A stretch of DNA of 64,000 nt from Zestosphaera sp. (GTDB taxonomy: Archaea > Thermoproteota > Thermoprotei_A > Sulfolobales > NBVN01), in the NCBI GenBank assembly GCA_038727705.1, contig JAVYVJ010000001.1:221924-285923 (forward strand). Direction: 5' to 3'. The translations under genes and the position numbers were made by a program. This document shows positions 34,189-43,380 of the stretch, piece by piece. How positions within the stretch are numbered: position 1 is the first letter of the stretch; every line of letters starts with the position of its first letter. The notes below the pieces were generated by a model that did not search any database, was not told the origin of the DNA, and worked only from the letters and a program-made list of their open reading frames with translations.

Positions 34189-34824
34189 CTATCTATAGCT
34201 TGCGATTAAACCTGCGAGTTCCCGCAGATCCTTTATGACGTGCTGAGGCCTTACATCAACCTTCCTGCATTCCTCTCTACATATGAGAACCGAGACCGCC
34301 CCCAAGGCGTTCGCCGGCATCACATCGTACTCAGTATCCCCTACTATAATGGCATTTGTCGGGTTTACGTTAATCATCCTAAGCGCACTCAAGAAGATCT
34401 CAGAATCTGGCTTCCCCCTGCTCACTAAGTCACTGCCCACTACAGAGTCGAAGAAGTCTCTGATTCCTTTAGCGTTAAGAACAGTCTCTATAGTTTCAAC
34501 GTTAGTGGATGAGGCCACTGCGAGTCTTAAGCTGTGGACACGCTTCAGACATTCTAGAACCTCCGGCACCTCGGGGTAGAGTCTCACCTCGTCCACTCTG
34601 GTCAGGTAGAGTCTTCTCTTGAGTCTTGCCAACCTCAAGGCCTGTGTTTCCTCGTTCACCAGCTTCCTAGCTATGTCCTCGGCGGACAGACCTACAAGAC
34701 CTCTCACGAACTTCTCGTCGACTGGTATATCTAGCCTCCGGCACGCCTCAATCCACGTCGAGACGTGCAGGTCTACAGTGTCTGCAAGAGTTCCATCCAG
34801 ATCAAACACCACTCCCTTGATCAT
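34189..34824 (-). CDS. HAD-superfamily phosphatase, beta-phosphoglucomutase/phosphoglycolate type
   Basis: A 211-residue HAD hydrolase: motif I VVFDLDGTLADT with the nucleophile Asp, motif II VASSTN, motif III lysine in VSRGKPDSEIF and motif IV VGDTEYDV. An alpha-helical cap lies between I and II. Substrate unknown. The ATG overlaps the upstream membrane-protein stop (ATGA) and is seven bases after GGTG, so the two are co-translated. Confidence 0.88.
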   Translation of the reverse strand: MIKGVVFDLDGTLADTVDLHVSTWIEACRRLDIPVDEKFVRGLVGLSAEDIARKLVNEETQALRLARLKRRLYLTRVDEVRLYPEVPEVLECLKRVHSLRLAVASSTNVETIETVLNAKGIRDFFDSVVGSDLVSRGKPDSEIFLSALRMINVNPTNAIIVGDTEYDVMPANALGAVSVLICREECRKVDVRPQHVIKDLRELAGLIASYR

Positions 34825-35114
34825 CGAGGGGCACCCAGGCCGCGCACGAGCATTTCGAACACAGCTATCCAGGCTATGAAGGATGAGGAGTAAATGAGTG
34901 AGAGGCCCCTAGGTCGTCCCCCGCCCCCTCTCATCCTATGTACTGCCACATAGATGGGATAGCTTACGAGGTAAGTGGTCAGAAGCACTATGTCCACGCT
35001 CATGTTCGTCGGGCCTAGCGTCGCTCTCAATGCGTAGGACATAAAACCTAAGAGGCTTCCGAACAGCAGTCCGAACATTAAAGCCTTACTCATTTCCGAC
35101 TTAGGCAGCCTCAT
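34821..35114 (-). CDS. Small three-span membrane protein
   Basis: A 97-residue protein with three hydrophobic segments and a Gly/Arg-rich loop MRGGGGRPRG. No family recognised. ATG 35114 is five bases after GGTG and overlaps the upstream gene by 14 bases; it overlaps the HAD gene by 4. The arrangement suggests a three-gene operon. Confidence 0.6.
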   Translation of the reverse strand: MRLPKSEMSKALMFGLLFGSLLGFMSYALRATLGPTNMSVDIVLLTTYLVSYPIYVAVHRMRGGGGRPRGLSLIYSSSFIAWIAVFEMLVRGLGAPR

Positions 35115-35652
35115 CGAGACACCTGCTCAAGTACTTACTAAACTCACACAGCACACTTAATAAGTCTCTCACTGAATCAATTCTGCAGTCGTAGGACTGC
35201 ACTGGGAGTTCCGTCGGGGAGGCTCCTAAGGTCTTGCGGACTGGGTAGGCTCTCAGCTTAAACGCATTCCCAACTCTCCTGACTTCTACAAGGACGTGGC
35301 CCCCTCCCAGAGCTTTAGCGCACCTTAAGGTGTCGCCTAACGTGATGCAGCTAATTGAATGCGCTTCAGGTGCGGCAAGGCACTTCCTCACGACCCCTAG
35401 TTGCTGGAGGTTCCGCACATACAGTACCCCACACCTACACCAGTCCAGTAAACCGCTAACACTTTCCACCAGCCCCAACACCCTAGCGACGTACCCCTCA
35501 CTACAGGGTGCTCCGTGAAGACGTACCCTCATGAAGCCGGTCGCGACGTCCGCATAACTCACCCAGCCCTCAAACTCCTCAACTAGTCTGTAGACTTTCA
35601 GGAAATCGCCTCTAGCACTGATTATGAACTCGCTTACTACGACCTCACGCAC
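35101..35652 (-). CDS. Hypothetical cysteine-rich archaeal protein
   Basis: A 183-residue soluble protein with about nine cysteines, including CRCG, and a predicted alpha/beta fold: VVSEFIISARGDFLKVYRLV, then GHVLVEVRRVG and KLRAYPV. I do not recognise the family. GTG 35652 follows GGGAGTTGAGA; TTG 35658 is an alternative. First gene of a three-gene operon ending in the HAD phosphatase. Confidence 0.55.
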   Translation of the reverse strand: MREVVVSEFIISARGDFLKVYRLVEEFEGWVSYADVATGFMRVRLHGAPCSEGYVARVLGLVESVSGLLDWCRCGVLYVRNLQQLGVVRKCLAAPEAHSISCITLGDTLRCAKALGGGHVLVEVRRVGNAFKLRAYPVRKTLGASPTELPVQSYDCRIDSVRDLLSVLCEFSKYLSRCLDEAA

Positions 35653-35713
35653 TCTCAACTCCCGAGGCTAATATTAAGATTCAGTTTAAGATATTGTTTT
35701 GAGGTGTGTTGAG

Positions 35714-35956
35714 TTGGGTCTTAAGCTAGAGTGTATTGTGTGTGGAAGGAAGTTCAGCCAAGGTCAGGGCGTGGTTGTGACTTTAGGCGGGAGGAGCTAC
35801 AGCTTCCACAGCAAGGGATGCGCTTTAAAGTTCCTTAAGAAAGTGTTGGAGGGCGTTGAGCAGCAGAAGATCCTCGAAGTCGCTGAGAGGGTTGCTGAGG
35901 AGTTCAAAACAGTGCTTAAGGAGAAGGCCGAGAGCGTGGCTAAGAAGATAGCCTGA
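35714..35956 (+). CDS. Small TRASH/YHS-like zinc-finger protein
   Basis: An 80-residue protein. LECIVCGRKFSQGQGVVVTL followed by SYSFHSKGCALKFLKKVL gives two zinc-binding pairs (C-x2-C and H/C) as in TRASH or YHS-type metal-sensing fingers, followed by a long charged helix. Possibly a metal-handling or regulatory protein. TTG 35714 is seven bases after GAGGTG (35701-35706). Confidence 0.55.
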   Translation: MGLKLECIVCGRKFSQGQGVVVTLGGRSYSFHSKGCALKFLKKVLEGVEQQKILEVAERVAEEFKTVLKEKAESVAKKIA

Positions 35957-36151
35957 GGTCACTTAAGTCCTTTGGCAGGACTCCGCCGATAAAGGTTATT
36001 ATGCCTCGACGTGAGGAGATCCTGGAATGAGGAGTGTGGCGGTCTCTGACACGTGATGTCTTAGGAGCCCACTGACCGGCTATCAAGCATGTTGTTGCCA
36101 CTGCTCCACTGCCCTTTAATGTCGTCACTCAGTATGTTATTGGTGGTGTGT

Positions 36152-36682
36152 TTGATACTCTCGGATTTCGACTTGACGTGGTACTTAAAATCTGGGAGGT
36201 TAGTGATAGACCCATACGATGAGGAGATCATTAGGGAGAATGGGATTGACCTGCGCATCGGTAGTGAGATAGCCAGGCTGAAGCCGGTTAACAAGGTTCT
36301 TGACACTAAAGACTGCACCGCAGATTTGAGCGAGTTCTATGAAATAATATCTGGCGATGAGTTCGTGATATATCCTGGCGAGAGGGTCCTTATGACGACC
36401 CTCGAGTACGTTAAACTACCTAACGATATAATGGGCTTTGTGGAGCTCAGATCTTCCTTCGCCAGACTGGGTCTCACAATACCACCCACGATAATCGATG
36501 CGGGCTTCGAGGGCAACATAACCTTAGAAGTGCACGGATCCATATTCCCGGTGAAGGTATATAGGAGTCAGAGGTTCGCGCACATCATATTCTCTAAAAC
36601 ACTGAACCCGGTTATGAAGCCCTACAAGGGCAAATACCAAGGGCAGAGGGGAGTTACATTACCTAAACTGACTTTAACGTGA
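36152..36682 (+). CDS. dcd: dCTP deaminase
   Basis: Converts dCTP to dUTP (some archaeal forms go on to dUMP). The start ILSDFDLTWYLKSGRLVIDP is family-typical. The trimer-core motif appears as ELRSSFARLGLTIPPTIIDAG and GNITLEVHGS, with the catalytic Glu in the second. TTG 36152 is six bases after GGTG at 36142-36145 and gives the standard N-terminus; earlier starts add 21 unrelated residues. Confidence 0.9.
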   Translation: MILSDFDLTWYLKSGRLVIDPYDEEIIRENGIDLRIGSEIARLKPVNKVLDTKDCTADLSEFYEIISGDEFVIYPGERVLMTTLEYVKLPNDIMGFVELRSSFARLGLTIPPTIIDAGFEGNITLEVHGSIFPVKVYRSQRFAHIIFSKTLNPVMKPYKGKYQGQRGVTLPKLTLT

Positions 36683-36800
36683 TGCGTTGGATCTCAGGTC
36701 CTTACGGATTTAATGCGATGCAAACCTCACCCGCCGAAATCCGCATCGCATTAGCTTTCTAGGCTTGTAGTACATTTAGTACAACAATAATATCATTCGA

Positions 36801-36839
36801 ATATATATAACTTGTCCCAATAATAATGAACTTGAGGTG
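36801..36839 (+). promoter_or_regulatory. TATA box and Shine-Dalgarno of the M14 peptidase gene
   Basis: ATATATATAA at 36801-36810 is a strong TATA box. GAGGTG at 36834-36839 begins about 28 bases after its centre. The in-frame codon five bases further on is ATA 36845, not ATG; the next in-frame ATG is 36863. Confidence 0.5.
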
Positions 36840-36844
36840 TAGCT

Positions 36845-39420
36845 ATAAAACGTGCTCACCTCATGGCGGTTGCTACACTAGCCTTAGTGGTGTTGGCCGT
36901 GAATGCTACGGGTGTTGTGGGCATTGGAGGCCGCTCATGGTTGCCCATATTAAGTGATCAGAAATTAATACCCTCGCCCGAGGAATACTTTGGCTACTTC
37001 ATAGGTGATAACTACAGGCTGACGTACTGGAGTGATGAAGTCAGCTATCTTCGACTAGTCGCCAACCTATCGGACAGGGTTGAGGTTGCTGAAATCGGCA
37101 GGACTTCAGGCGGTAGACCAATCATATTGGTCGTGGTTTCAAGTCCTGACAACCTAGCCCGTCTGGAGTACTTAGAGATATAGCTCGCAAGTTAAGTGAT
37201 CCGAGAACAGTTCACGTTGATGATGCTGTTCAACTAGCGCGTGCAGGTAAGCCTATTGTATTTCTGATGGGTGATCAACACTCCAACGAAGTGGATCATT
37301 CTGAGGCGGTGATGCAGTTCGTGTATGAGTTGGCTACCAGGAACGACGCTAAGACGGTCGACATACTTAACAACGTCATAATAGTGTTCTTACCTTACAG
37401 CTAATCCGGACGGACATGACGTCTATAGAGACTGGTACTACACATACTCAAAGACCGCTTATGCGGGGACGATCCCGCCGGTTTACGGTGTGCCGGTGTC
37501 TCATGATAATAATAGAGACTGGTACGCCCTTAACTTGTATGAGACTCAAGTCATAACGTCATCCATACTGTACTGGAGACCGCAGATCTTAGTCGATAAT
37601 CACCAGATGGGGTCTTACGGTTACCGTATGTTCGTGCCTCCTGAGATGGATCCAATAAATCCAAACGTTAATCCCCTTATCCAACAACTGAAGTTCATGG
37701 CTGGAGGAGCTGTTGTGACCGGCCTCCAGGCTAACGGGCACCACGGAGTCACGTCCTTGCAGGTCTACGACCTCTTCTACCCTGGCTACACGGATTCGAG
37801 TTGGTCCCTCCGCAACATAGTCAGCATGACTTGGGAGATAGCTAGGAGCAACGGCGCTGACCCGATATATATTCAGCCGAGTGAACTAAGCTCTGCTGCA
37901 AAAACCCAAGCTACGTACCACATGCAGCCGTTGGAAGGCGGTTGGTGGACTCTAAGGGATCAGGTCAACTATCGTATAACGGCGTGGTGGTCCCTGCTGG
38001 AGAATGTAGCTCTGAACAGGTTCCAGTGCCTCTACTACACCTACCTAGCGGCCAAGGATAACGTTGAGAGGGGTATGAACGAACCGCCGTACGCCTTTCT
38101 GATACCTCCATATTCTAGAGACCCTGCCTACTTGTGTGAGATGATAAACAGGCTAACACAGTTAGGCATAGAGGTCAGGCAATTACGGACTTCCTTCTTC
38201 TACGATGGTGTGACCTACCAAGCCGGCACCTACGTGATTTTGATGAACCAGCCTAATAGGGGATTTGCTAAAACATTCTTGAAACCCAGGTGCTTGGGAT
38301 CGAGTACTTCTACGACGTGACCGCTTGGTCCTACGGACTAATGTGGAACCTTCCCGTGGTTCAGGTGAACAGCAAGGAAATCTTAAGCGTTAGCGTTAGT
38401 GCTTCGCTCTCAACATGTACACCGCCTAAAGGGTCTGTGACTGGAACAGCGACGTACGCCTACGTATTCAACCACACCCTCACAGGCATTAAGGCGGTAA
38501 ACGATTTACTGAGAGACGGTCTATGGGTCTATTTCCACGCCGGGGCCTCAACAAAAGTTGACGGAATGACCCTGGAGTCAGGCGCTGTGGTGGTTCCTGT
38601 ACTCAATGCTAAGACACCCACCTACAGCTACATGAATTCCCTGGCCGAGAAGTTCGGTCTGAAGATCTATGCTGTGAACGCGACATTGAAGGTTCCTCTG
38701 TATGAGATACGGGGTGAGCCGCGGATAGCTCTCTACGCACCTCAGAGGTCCGGCACTCAGTCAATGAACGCGGGATGGATTAAGATAATTCTAGGGAGGT
38801 ATAACTTCAAGTACGATGTAATAAGTGATAATAACATAACCACCGTTGACTTAGGCAAATACAACGCGATAATAATACCTGATGAATCGCCAGCCACAAG
38901 GATAGTGACAGGCATCACGGGCTATCCACTTAAGAACGGCATCGGCACGGACGGGTTGGCAAGGCTGAGAAAGTTCGTTGAGGATGGAGGTGTGCTTGTA
39001 CTGCTTAACAGAGCCTGTAGCCTGCCTATAACCTACGAAATGACGACGGAAGTTAAACTCGCTGAGATGACAGGGGTCTCCCTACCAGGAACCATCGTCA
39101 GAGCTTACGTCAATACAACGCATTTCCTTGGGTGCGGGTTAACGCCGGAGATTGGGGTGTTTGCACTAAGCAGCCCTGCATTCATAGCCCCTTCAAAATA
39201 CGTCGTGTCTAGATATCCTGACACATCGGATAAGGTCTGGCTCAGCGGGTTCATCAAGGGACAGGGGGCGCTGGCCGGTAAGGCCTCACTACTGGACCTG
39301 CAGCTGGGTAAGGGTCGCCTGGTAATGTTCGGCTTCGACCCTACGTACAGGGCCCAATCAGCAGGGACTTTCCTCTTCGTCTTTAACGCGATATACTATG
39401 GTTTAGCTCGCCTTAAATAA
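36845..39420 (+). pseudogene. M14-family zinc carboxypeptidase, interrupted by three frameshifts
   Basis: Secreted M14 metallopeptidase: signal segment MAVATLALVVLAV, prodomain-like start, zinc site QHSNEVDHSEA (H-x2-E), NPDGH, HDNNRDWYALN and a second histidine in DNHQMGSYGYRM, then a long C-terminal domain. Reading needs three frame corrections: a missing base near 37178 (after LEYLE), an extra T at 37402 (in PYS-NPDG) and a missing base near 38276-38282 (in KTFLETQVLG). Between these the protein reads without stops and key residues are kept, so the decay is recent or the indels are sequencing errors. It would be about 855 residues when repaired. Confidence 0.8.
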
Positions 39421-39546
39421 TCTTTTTTATTAGGCAAACCGACACAGTCCTCACCTACCATGTTTGCGCGAGTTAGGAGTTATGCGTGGTCTTAACTTAA
39501 GAGGTCCTAATTAACTGTTAGCAAGTTGCAAGGGCTGAGGGTAGAG

Positions 39547-39583
39547 CTATATAAGCTCCATGGCCTATAACACTAATTGGGTG
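39547..39583 (+). promoter_or_regulatory. TATA box and Shine-Dalgarno of the 39589 gene
   Basis: CTATATAAGC at 39547-39556 points to a transcript start near 39577. GGGTG at 39579-39583 follows, five bases before TTG 39589. Confidence 0.5.
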
Positions 39584-39588
39584 TTTGG

Positions 39589-39951
39589 TTGATGGAGAGC
39601 TTCCTCAAAGCTACTGAAGGTTTGAAAAGCGTCATGGGGGATGTACTCAGAGTGCTTTACACATGTATGGGAGCCCTATGGCTGAGCGAGCTGATCGGTG
39701 AATATAGAGTGTTTGTTGAGACTTTAGGCGGTGTGCCGGCCTCTGAGGAGAGCATTAAGAAAGCGGTTGAGGAGTTGGGTAACGTGGGGTTAGTTAGCGT
39801 GAGGGAGGGCATCAGAGCCACTATGAGTGAGGAGGGTGAGAGGACGTACTTAATCTCGCTCAACATTGACAGTCGTCTACTTCAGACTTTAAGGAATGAT
39901 GAGAAGATAGCTAAGTATAGAGAGTTGTGGAGTTCGTATCTGAGAGCTTGA
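39589..39951 (+). CDS. Possible winged-helix protein, unknown
   Basis: A 120-residue protein, largely helical with a likely helix-turn-helix: VLRVLYTCMGALWLSELIGE, then SEESIKKAVEELGNVGLVSV and a beta hairpin GIRATMSEEGERTYLIS, which fits a winged-helix layout. No known family is certain. TTG 39589 or ATG 39592; both follow GGGTG. Confidence 0.5.
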   Translation: MMESFLKATEGLKSVMGDVLRVLYTCMGALWLSELIGEYRVFVETLGGVPASEESIKKAVEELGNVGLVSVREGIRATMSEEGERTYLISLNIDSRLLQTLRNDEKIAKYRELWSSYLRA

Positions 39952-40006
39952 GGGTTCATGCATCACCTACACCCGTTGGAGGAGCTATCTGATAGAGGTA
40001 TCCGAG

Positions 40007-40576
40007 TTGACTGATGATCCATCCGAGGATCTGAGTGAGTATGACGTGTTGACATGGTATGATGAGTTGAGCGGTGGTTACGACGAACTCTATCTGGAGG
40101 AGCAGTTAAGTAAGTACAGGGTGCTCGCTGGCGCGGTTCTGTTGAAGAGCGTTACGGGCAACGTCCGAGTAGTTCTAGACGTTGGTTGCGGCACAGGGGG
40201 CCTGGCGGCTTTCTTGAAGTCACTTGGGGTAATTCCCTTCTACGTTGGCCTGGATCTAAGCCCGTCCATGTGCGAATCGACTAGAGAGAGACTCAAGAAC
40301 TTAAGCGTTCTGGGGGATGTTGTAGTGGGTGACTTGTCAAGCCCTCCCTTCAGAGATCGTGTAGCGGATCTAGTGCTGTCGATCACCGTGCTGACCTGCA
40401 GAAAGTCACTTGAAAGTGATGTGGGGTCCCTGAGCCGCATGGTCAGAAATGGAGGTTATTTGATATACACGGTCTTGTGCTCGTCAGGGGTCTTTAACGT
40501 TAGTGATGGTTTATGCGGCTTCAGTGTGCGGTTAAGTCCTAGGGAGCTCCTCTGCGTCAGCTTGATCCACGCCTAG
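40007..40576 (+). CDS. Class I SAM-dependent methyltransferase
   Basis: A 189-residue methyltransferase. WYDELSGGYDELYLEEQ is the common N-terminal helix of small-molecule/RNA methyltransferases; motif I is VVLDVGCGTGGLAAF, the acidic loop is VGLDLSPSM and motif IV region is DLVLSITVL. Substrate unknown. TTG 40007 is six bases after GAGGTA. It lies 23 bases before the NEMF gene. Confidence 0.8.
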   Translation: MTDDPSEDLSEYDVLTWYDELSGGYDELYLEEQLSKYRVLAGAVLLKSVTGNVRVVLDVGCGTGGLAAFLKSLGVIPFYVGLDLSPSMCESTRERLKNLSVLGDVVVGDLSSPPFRDRVADLVLSITVLTCRKSLESDVGSLSRMVRNGGYLIYTVLCSSGVFNVSDGLCGFSVRLSPRELLCVSLIHA

Positions 40577-40598
40577 CGAGCACTGGGAGGTGGCTCAG

Positions 40599-42524
40599 GT
40601 GAGGATCAAGAGGGCTCTAAGCTCGTTGGATGTGGCCGTCCTGACTAAGGAGTTAGGTGCGGTGCTGTTAGGCTCAAGGGTGGATAACGTGTTCCAGTTG
40701 AGCGGTGACTCGCTACTTCTTAAACTTATTCTCAGAGATGGAAGGCACGCTTTCCTAGTGGTTGAAGCGGGTTTGAGGGTCTGTCTAACTACTCACTTCA
40801 TTTCAGGCAGCTCTTCAGGCAGGGTCGTGCTCTTCAGACGTTACCTGAGGGGATGCACGGTGACTGAAGTCTCGCAGTACGCCTTTGAGAGGATTATGGT
40901 GCTCGGTCTCAGGGGGCGGGAGGGTTATTTGAGGCTCACCGCAGAGCTCCTACCTAGGGGAGTCATCGTACTTACGGACCCGACTGGAAGGATACTCATC
41001 AGCACCACAGACCTGAAGACTAAGGACAGGATGATAAGACCCGGTGTTCAGTATGAATACCCCCCAGCATTTCCTGACGTAAGGCTGGTTAGTAGTGAGG
41101 AATTTGCTACTAAAGTACGTGATGAGGAGGGGGACTTAGGCAGGGTTCTCGTAAGGGTTTTCGGAATTCCTCCAGAGGTAGTTAATGAGGTTCTGGAGGA
41201 AAGTATCAGGGCTAGATCGTCGAGGTCCTTAAGCACTGAAGAGTTGCGGTTCGTCCAGGAATCTCTTAAGTCATTCATAAGCACTGTCATCGAGAACCCT
41301 AAGCCAATCATAGTGTCCTGTGGCGGGGATTACGTCTCATTCCATCCCTTCATCCCTAGGAAGTTGGGAGAGGGTTGCAACATCCACTATTTCAATACAT
41401 TCAACGAAGCGGTCGACGAGTTCTTCGTTAAGGTAGGTCGCGAGGCCTCTGATGAGGTGGGGGGGAGGTCGAGGGTGGAAATTACCTTAAGTAAGGCGCG
41501 CGCAGAGTATGAGAAGTTGCTAAAGACCTACAGTGAGTTAAGCGAAGCTCTGAGGCTCGTTCAAGAGAACTACGCTCTGCTGGAGGGTGTTTGGCTATGT
41601 GTATCAAGTAAGGTGAGAGGTGAAGGCTGGGGGGCTGTGGCTTCATGCGGCATCGCCGGGTATGACGCAAGTACCGGAGTCTACAGAGTAGATCTGGAGG
41701 GTAAGATCCTCAACTTCACTGTGGTGAAGGACTTTAAGACGCAATACTTTGAACTAGTGAAAGAGTTGAAAAGCCTGGAGAGTAAGCTAGGCAGGACTAA
41801 ACAGAGTCTAGAGGCTCTCGAGGCGAGGTTGCGTGAGGCTGAGTTAAGAGTGGAGGGCAGGCTGAGGAAGAAGCCCCTGGTAAGAAGGTTCCAATGGTAT
41901 CATGTCTTTCGGTGGGTCGTTACCAGGAACGGATTCCTAGCAATAGGGGGCAGGGACGCCGGGCAGAATGAGAAGATAATCCGTAAATTCTTAAGGGAGG
42001 GGGACATATTCATGCATGCCGACATTCACGGGGCGCCTGTCTTTCTCGTTTTCACTGGCGGTGCAGAACCCTCAGAGGAGGATCTGCTTGATGTCGCCTC
42101 CCTGGCAGCGTCATATAGTAGGGCGTGGAGGGAATCCCTCCCCTCAGTGGATGTTTTTTGGGTGAAGGGCTCCCAGGTAAGCACCGCAGCTCCACCGGGT
42201 CAGTACCTGCCCAGAGGATCCTTCATGATTTATGGTAAGAAAAACTTCATAAAGGGTGTTAGATTGAGGATCTCCGTAGGTCTTCAAGTTATTGATGGGA
42301 GGTACTATGAGATAGTCGTGGGTCCGGCCGAGCTACTGAGAGGTAGATGCGTTGCCCTGATTACACTGGAGCCAGGGGATGAGAGCCCGAGTAAGGTAGC
42401 TGCTGAGTTCATCGAGCTGATTGAGAAGACGGACTATTTGGTGGAGGATCTGAGGGTCGATGAGGTAGTTAAGCACGTGCCGGGCCCGTCTAAAATCGTT
42501 GAGGTCACAACCAGTAAGTTGTGA
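40599..42524 (+). CDS. rqcH: NEMF/RqcH (Rqc2) family ribosome-quality-control protein
   Basis: Binds stalled large ribosomal subunits and, in bacteria and probably archaea, guides alanine tailing of blocked chains. A 641-residue protein: NFACT-N domain (IKRALSSLDVAVLTKELG through PTGRILIS), a central coiled coil (around EYEKLLKTYSELSEALRLV and KSLESKLGRTKQSLEALEAR) and the C-terminal NFACT-R domain with WVVTRNGFLAIGGRDAGQNE, GDIFMHADIHGAPV and KNFIKGVRL. GTG 40599 is six bases after GGTG; GTG 40590 is inside that site. Confidence 0.9.
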   Translation: MRIKRALSSLDVAVLTKELGAVLLGSRVDNVFQLSGDSLLLKLILRDGRHAFLVVEAGLRVCLTTHFISGSSSGRVVLFRRYLRGCTVTEVSQYAFERIMVLGLRGREGYLRLTAELLPRGVIVLTDPTGRILISTTDLKTKDRMIRPGVQYEYPPAFPDVRLVSSEEFATKVRDEEGDLGRVLVRVFGIPPEVVNEVLEESIRARSSRSLSTEELRFVQESLKSFISTVIENPKPIIVSCGGDYVSFHPFIPRKLGEGCNIHYFNTFNEAVDEFFVKVGREASDEVGGRSRVEITLSKARAEYEKLLKTYSELSEALRLVQENYALLEGVWLCVSSKVRGEGWGAVASCGIAGYDASTGVYRVDLEGKILNFTVVKDFKTQYFELVKELKSLESKLGRTKQSLEALEARLREAELRVEGRLRKKPLVRRFQWYHVFRWVVTRNGFLAIGGRDAGQNEKIIRKFLREGDIFMHADIHGAPVFLVFTGGAEPSEEDLLDVASLAASYSRAWRESLPSVDVFWVKGSQVSTAAPPGQYLPRGSFMIYGKKNFIKGVRLRISVGLQVIDGRYYEIVVGPAELLRGRCVALITLEPGDESPSKVAAEFIELIEKTDYLVEDLRVDEVVKHVPGPSKIVEVTTSKL

Positions 42525-42588
42525 GCACGCCAACCACTTAAGCTGAAAGTATATTTTCTGGGTAAGCATATAGTTAATTGGTGTGAGT

Positions 42589-43380
42589 TTGAAAGTTGGG
42601 TCTCTTACACATCCTAATTATCCTAGAGTGCACCCTGAAACTCCGCTTACGCGTGCTAGAGCCCTCATGCGTGACCTGAGTTTAAGGGTGGTTCCCGTGG
42701 TTAGGGAGGGGGGTTTCCTAGAGGGTCTTCTCAGGAGGGAGCACGTGCTCGGCGTGGCCTCGACTAAGTCCGACGTGTTGGTTTCTCAGGTCATGGAGAA
42801 CTCGCCACTGGTCTTCAAGACCGATGAAGACGCTACTAAATCTTTCAGGGCTATGATTGAGTTTGACGAGTGGTACGTACCAGTGGTGAACGAGTCTACT
42901 GGGAGGTACGTTGGCATGCTTTCGCTTGATTCCTTCCTACGTGAGGTCCTGTCCGCTGACGTTAAAACTCATGAGAAACGCATATCCGAGATCATGACCA
43001 CCGAGGTTGAGTATGTGAGTCCGGAGGATTTCATCAGTAGGGTCTGGAGGAAAATGCTAACACTCAAGTATGCAGGCTTTCCGGTCGTCAGGGGCAGAGA
43101 TCGAGTGGTGGTCGGTATAATAACGCAACATGACTTGCTTAGGAAGGGTTACACAAGGATAGAGCTTGAGTCCGAGTCAGGGCCTCGCGTGGGGCCCAGG
43201 GTTAAGGAGGCTATGACCTCCCCGGCAGTGACTCTTAAACCATATAATAAGGCACGTGATGCGCTACTCATGATGGTTAAGAATGACTTCGGTAGGGTAC
43301 CTATAGTCAACGACATCGGAGTCCTGGTGGGGATCGTTGACAGGAGTGACCTGTGTAATAATTATTTAGGGGGTCTGTGA
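42589..43380 (+). CDS. CBS-domain protein 1 of 4
   Basis: A 263-residue protein made of four CBS motifs and nothing else; two CBS motifs make one Bateman module that binds adenosyl ligands (AMP, ATP, SAM). Repeat marks include VPVVREGGFLEGLLRREHV, VPVVNESTGRYVGMLS, GFPVVRGRDRVVVGIITQHDL and VPIVNDIGVLVGIVDRSDL. TTG 42589 is five bases after GGTG. It starts a run of four such genes with overlaps. Confidence 0.85.
   Translation: MKVGSLTHPNYPRVHPETPLTRARALMRDLSLRVVPVVREGGFLEGLLRREHVLGVASTKSDVLVSQVMENSPLVFKTDEDATKSFRAMIEFDEWYVPVVNESTGRYVGMLSLDSFLREVLSADVKTHEKRISEIMTTEVEYVSPEDFISRVWRKMLTLKYAGFPVVRGRDRVVVGIITQHDLLRKGYTRIELESESGPRVGPRVKEAMTSPAVTLKPYNKARDALLMMVKNDFGRVPIVNDIGVLVGIVDRSDLCNNYLGGL

Noticed and set aside
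36089-36151. ATG 36089 as the dcd start
   Set aside because: dCTP deaminases begin at the ILSD segment; TTG 36152 with a correctly placed GGTG gives that N-terminus.
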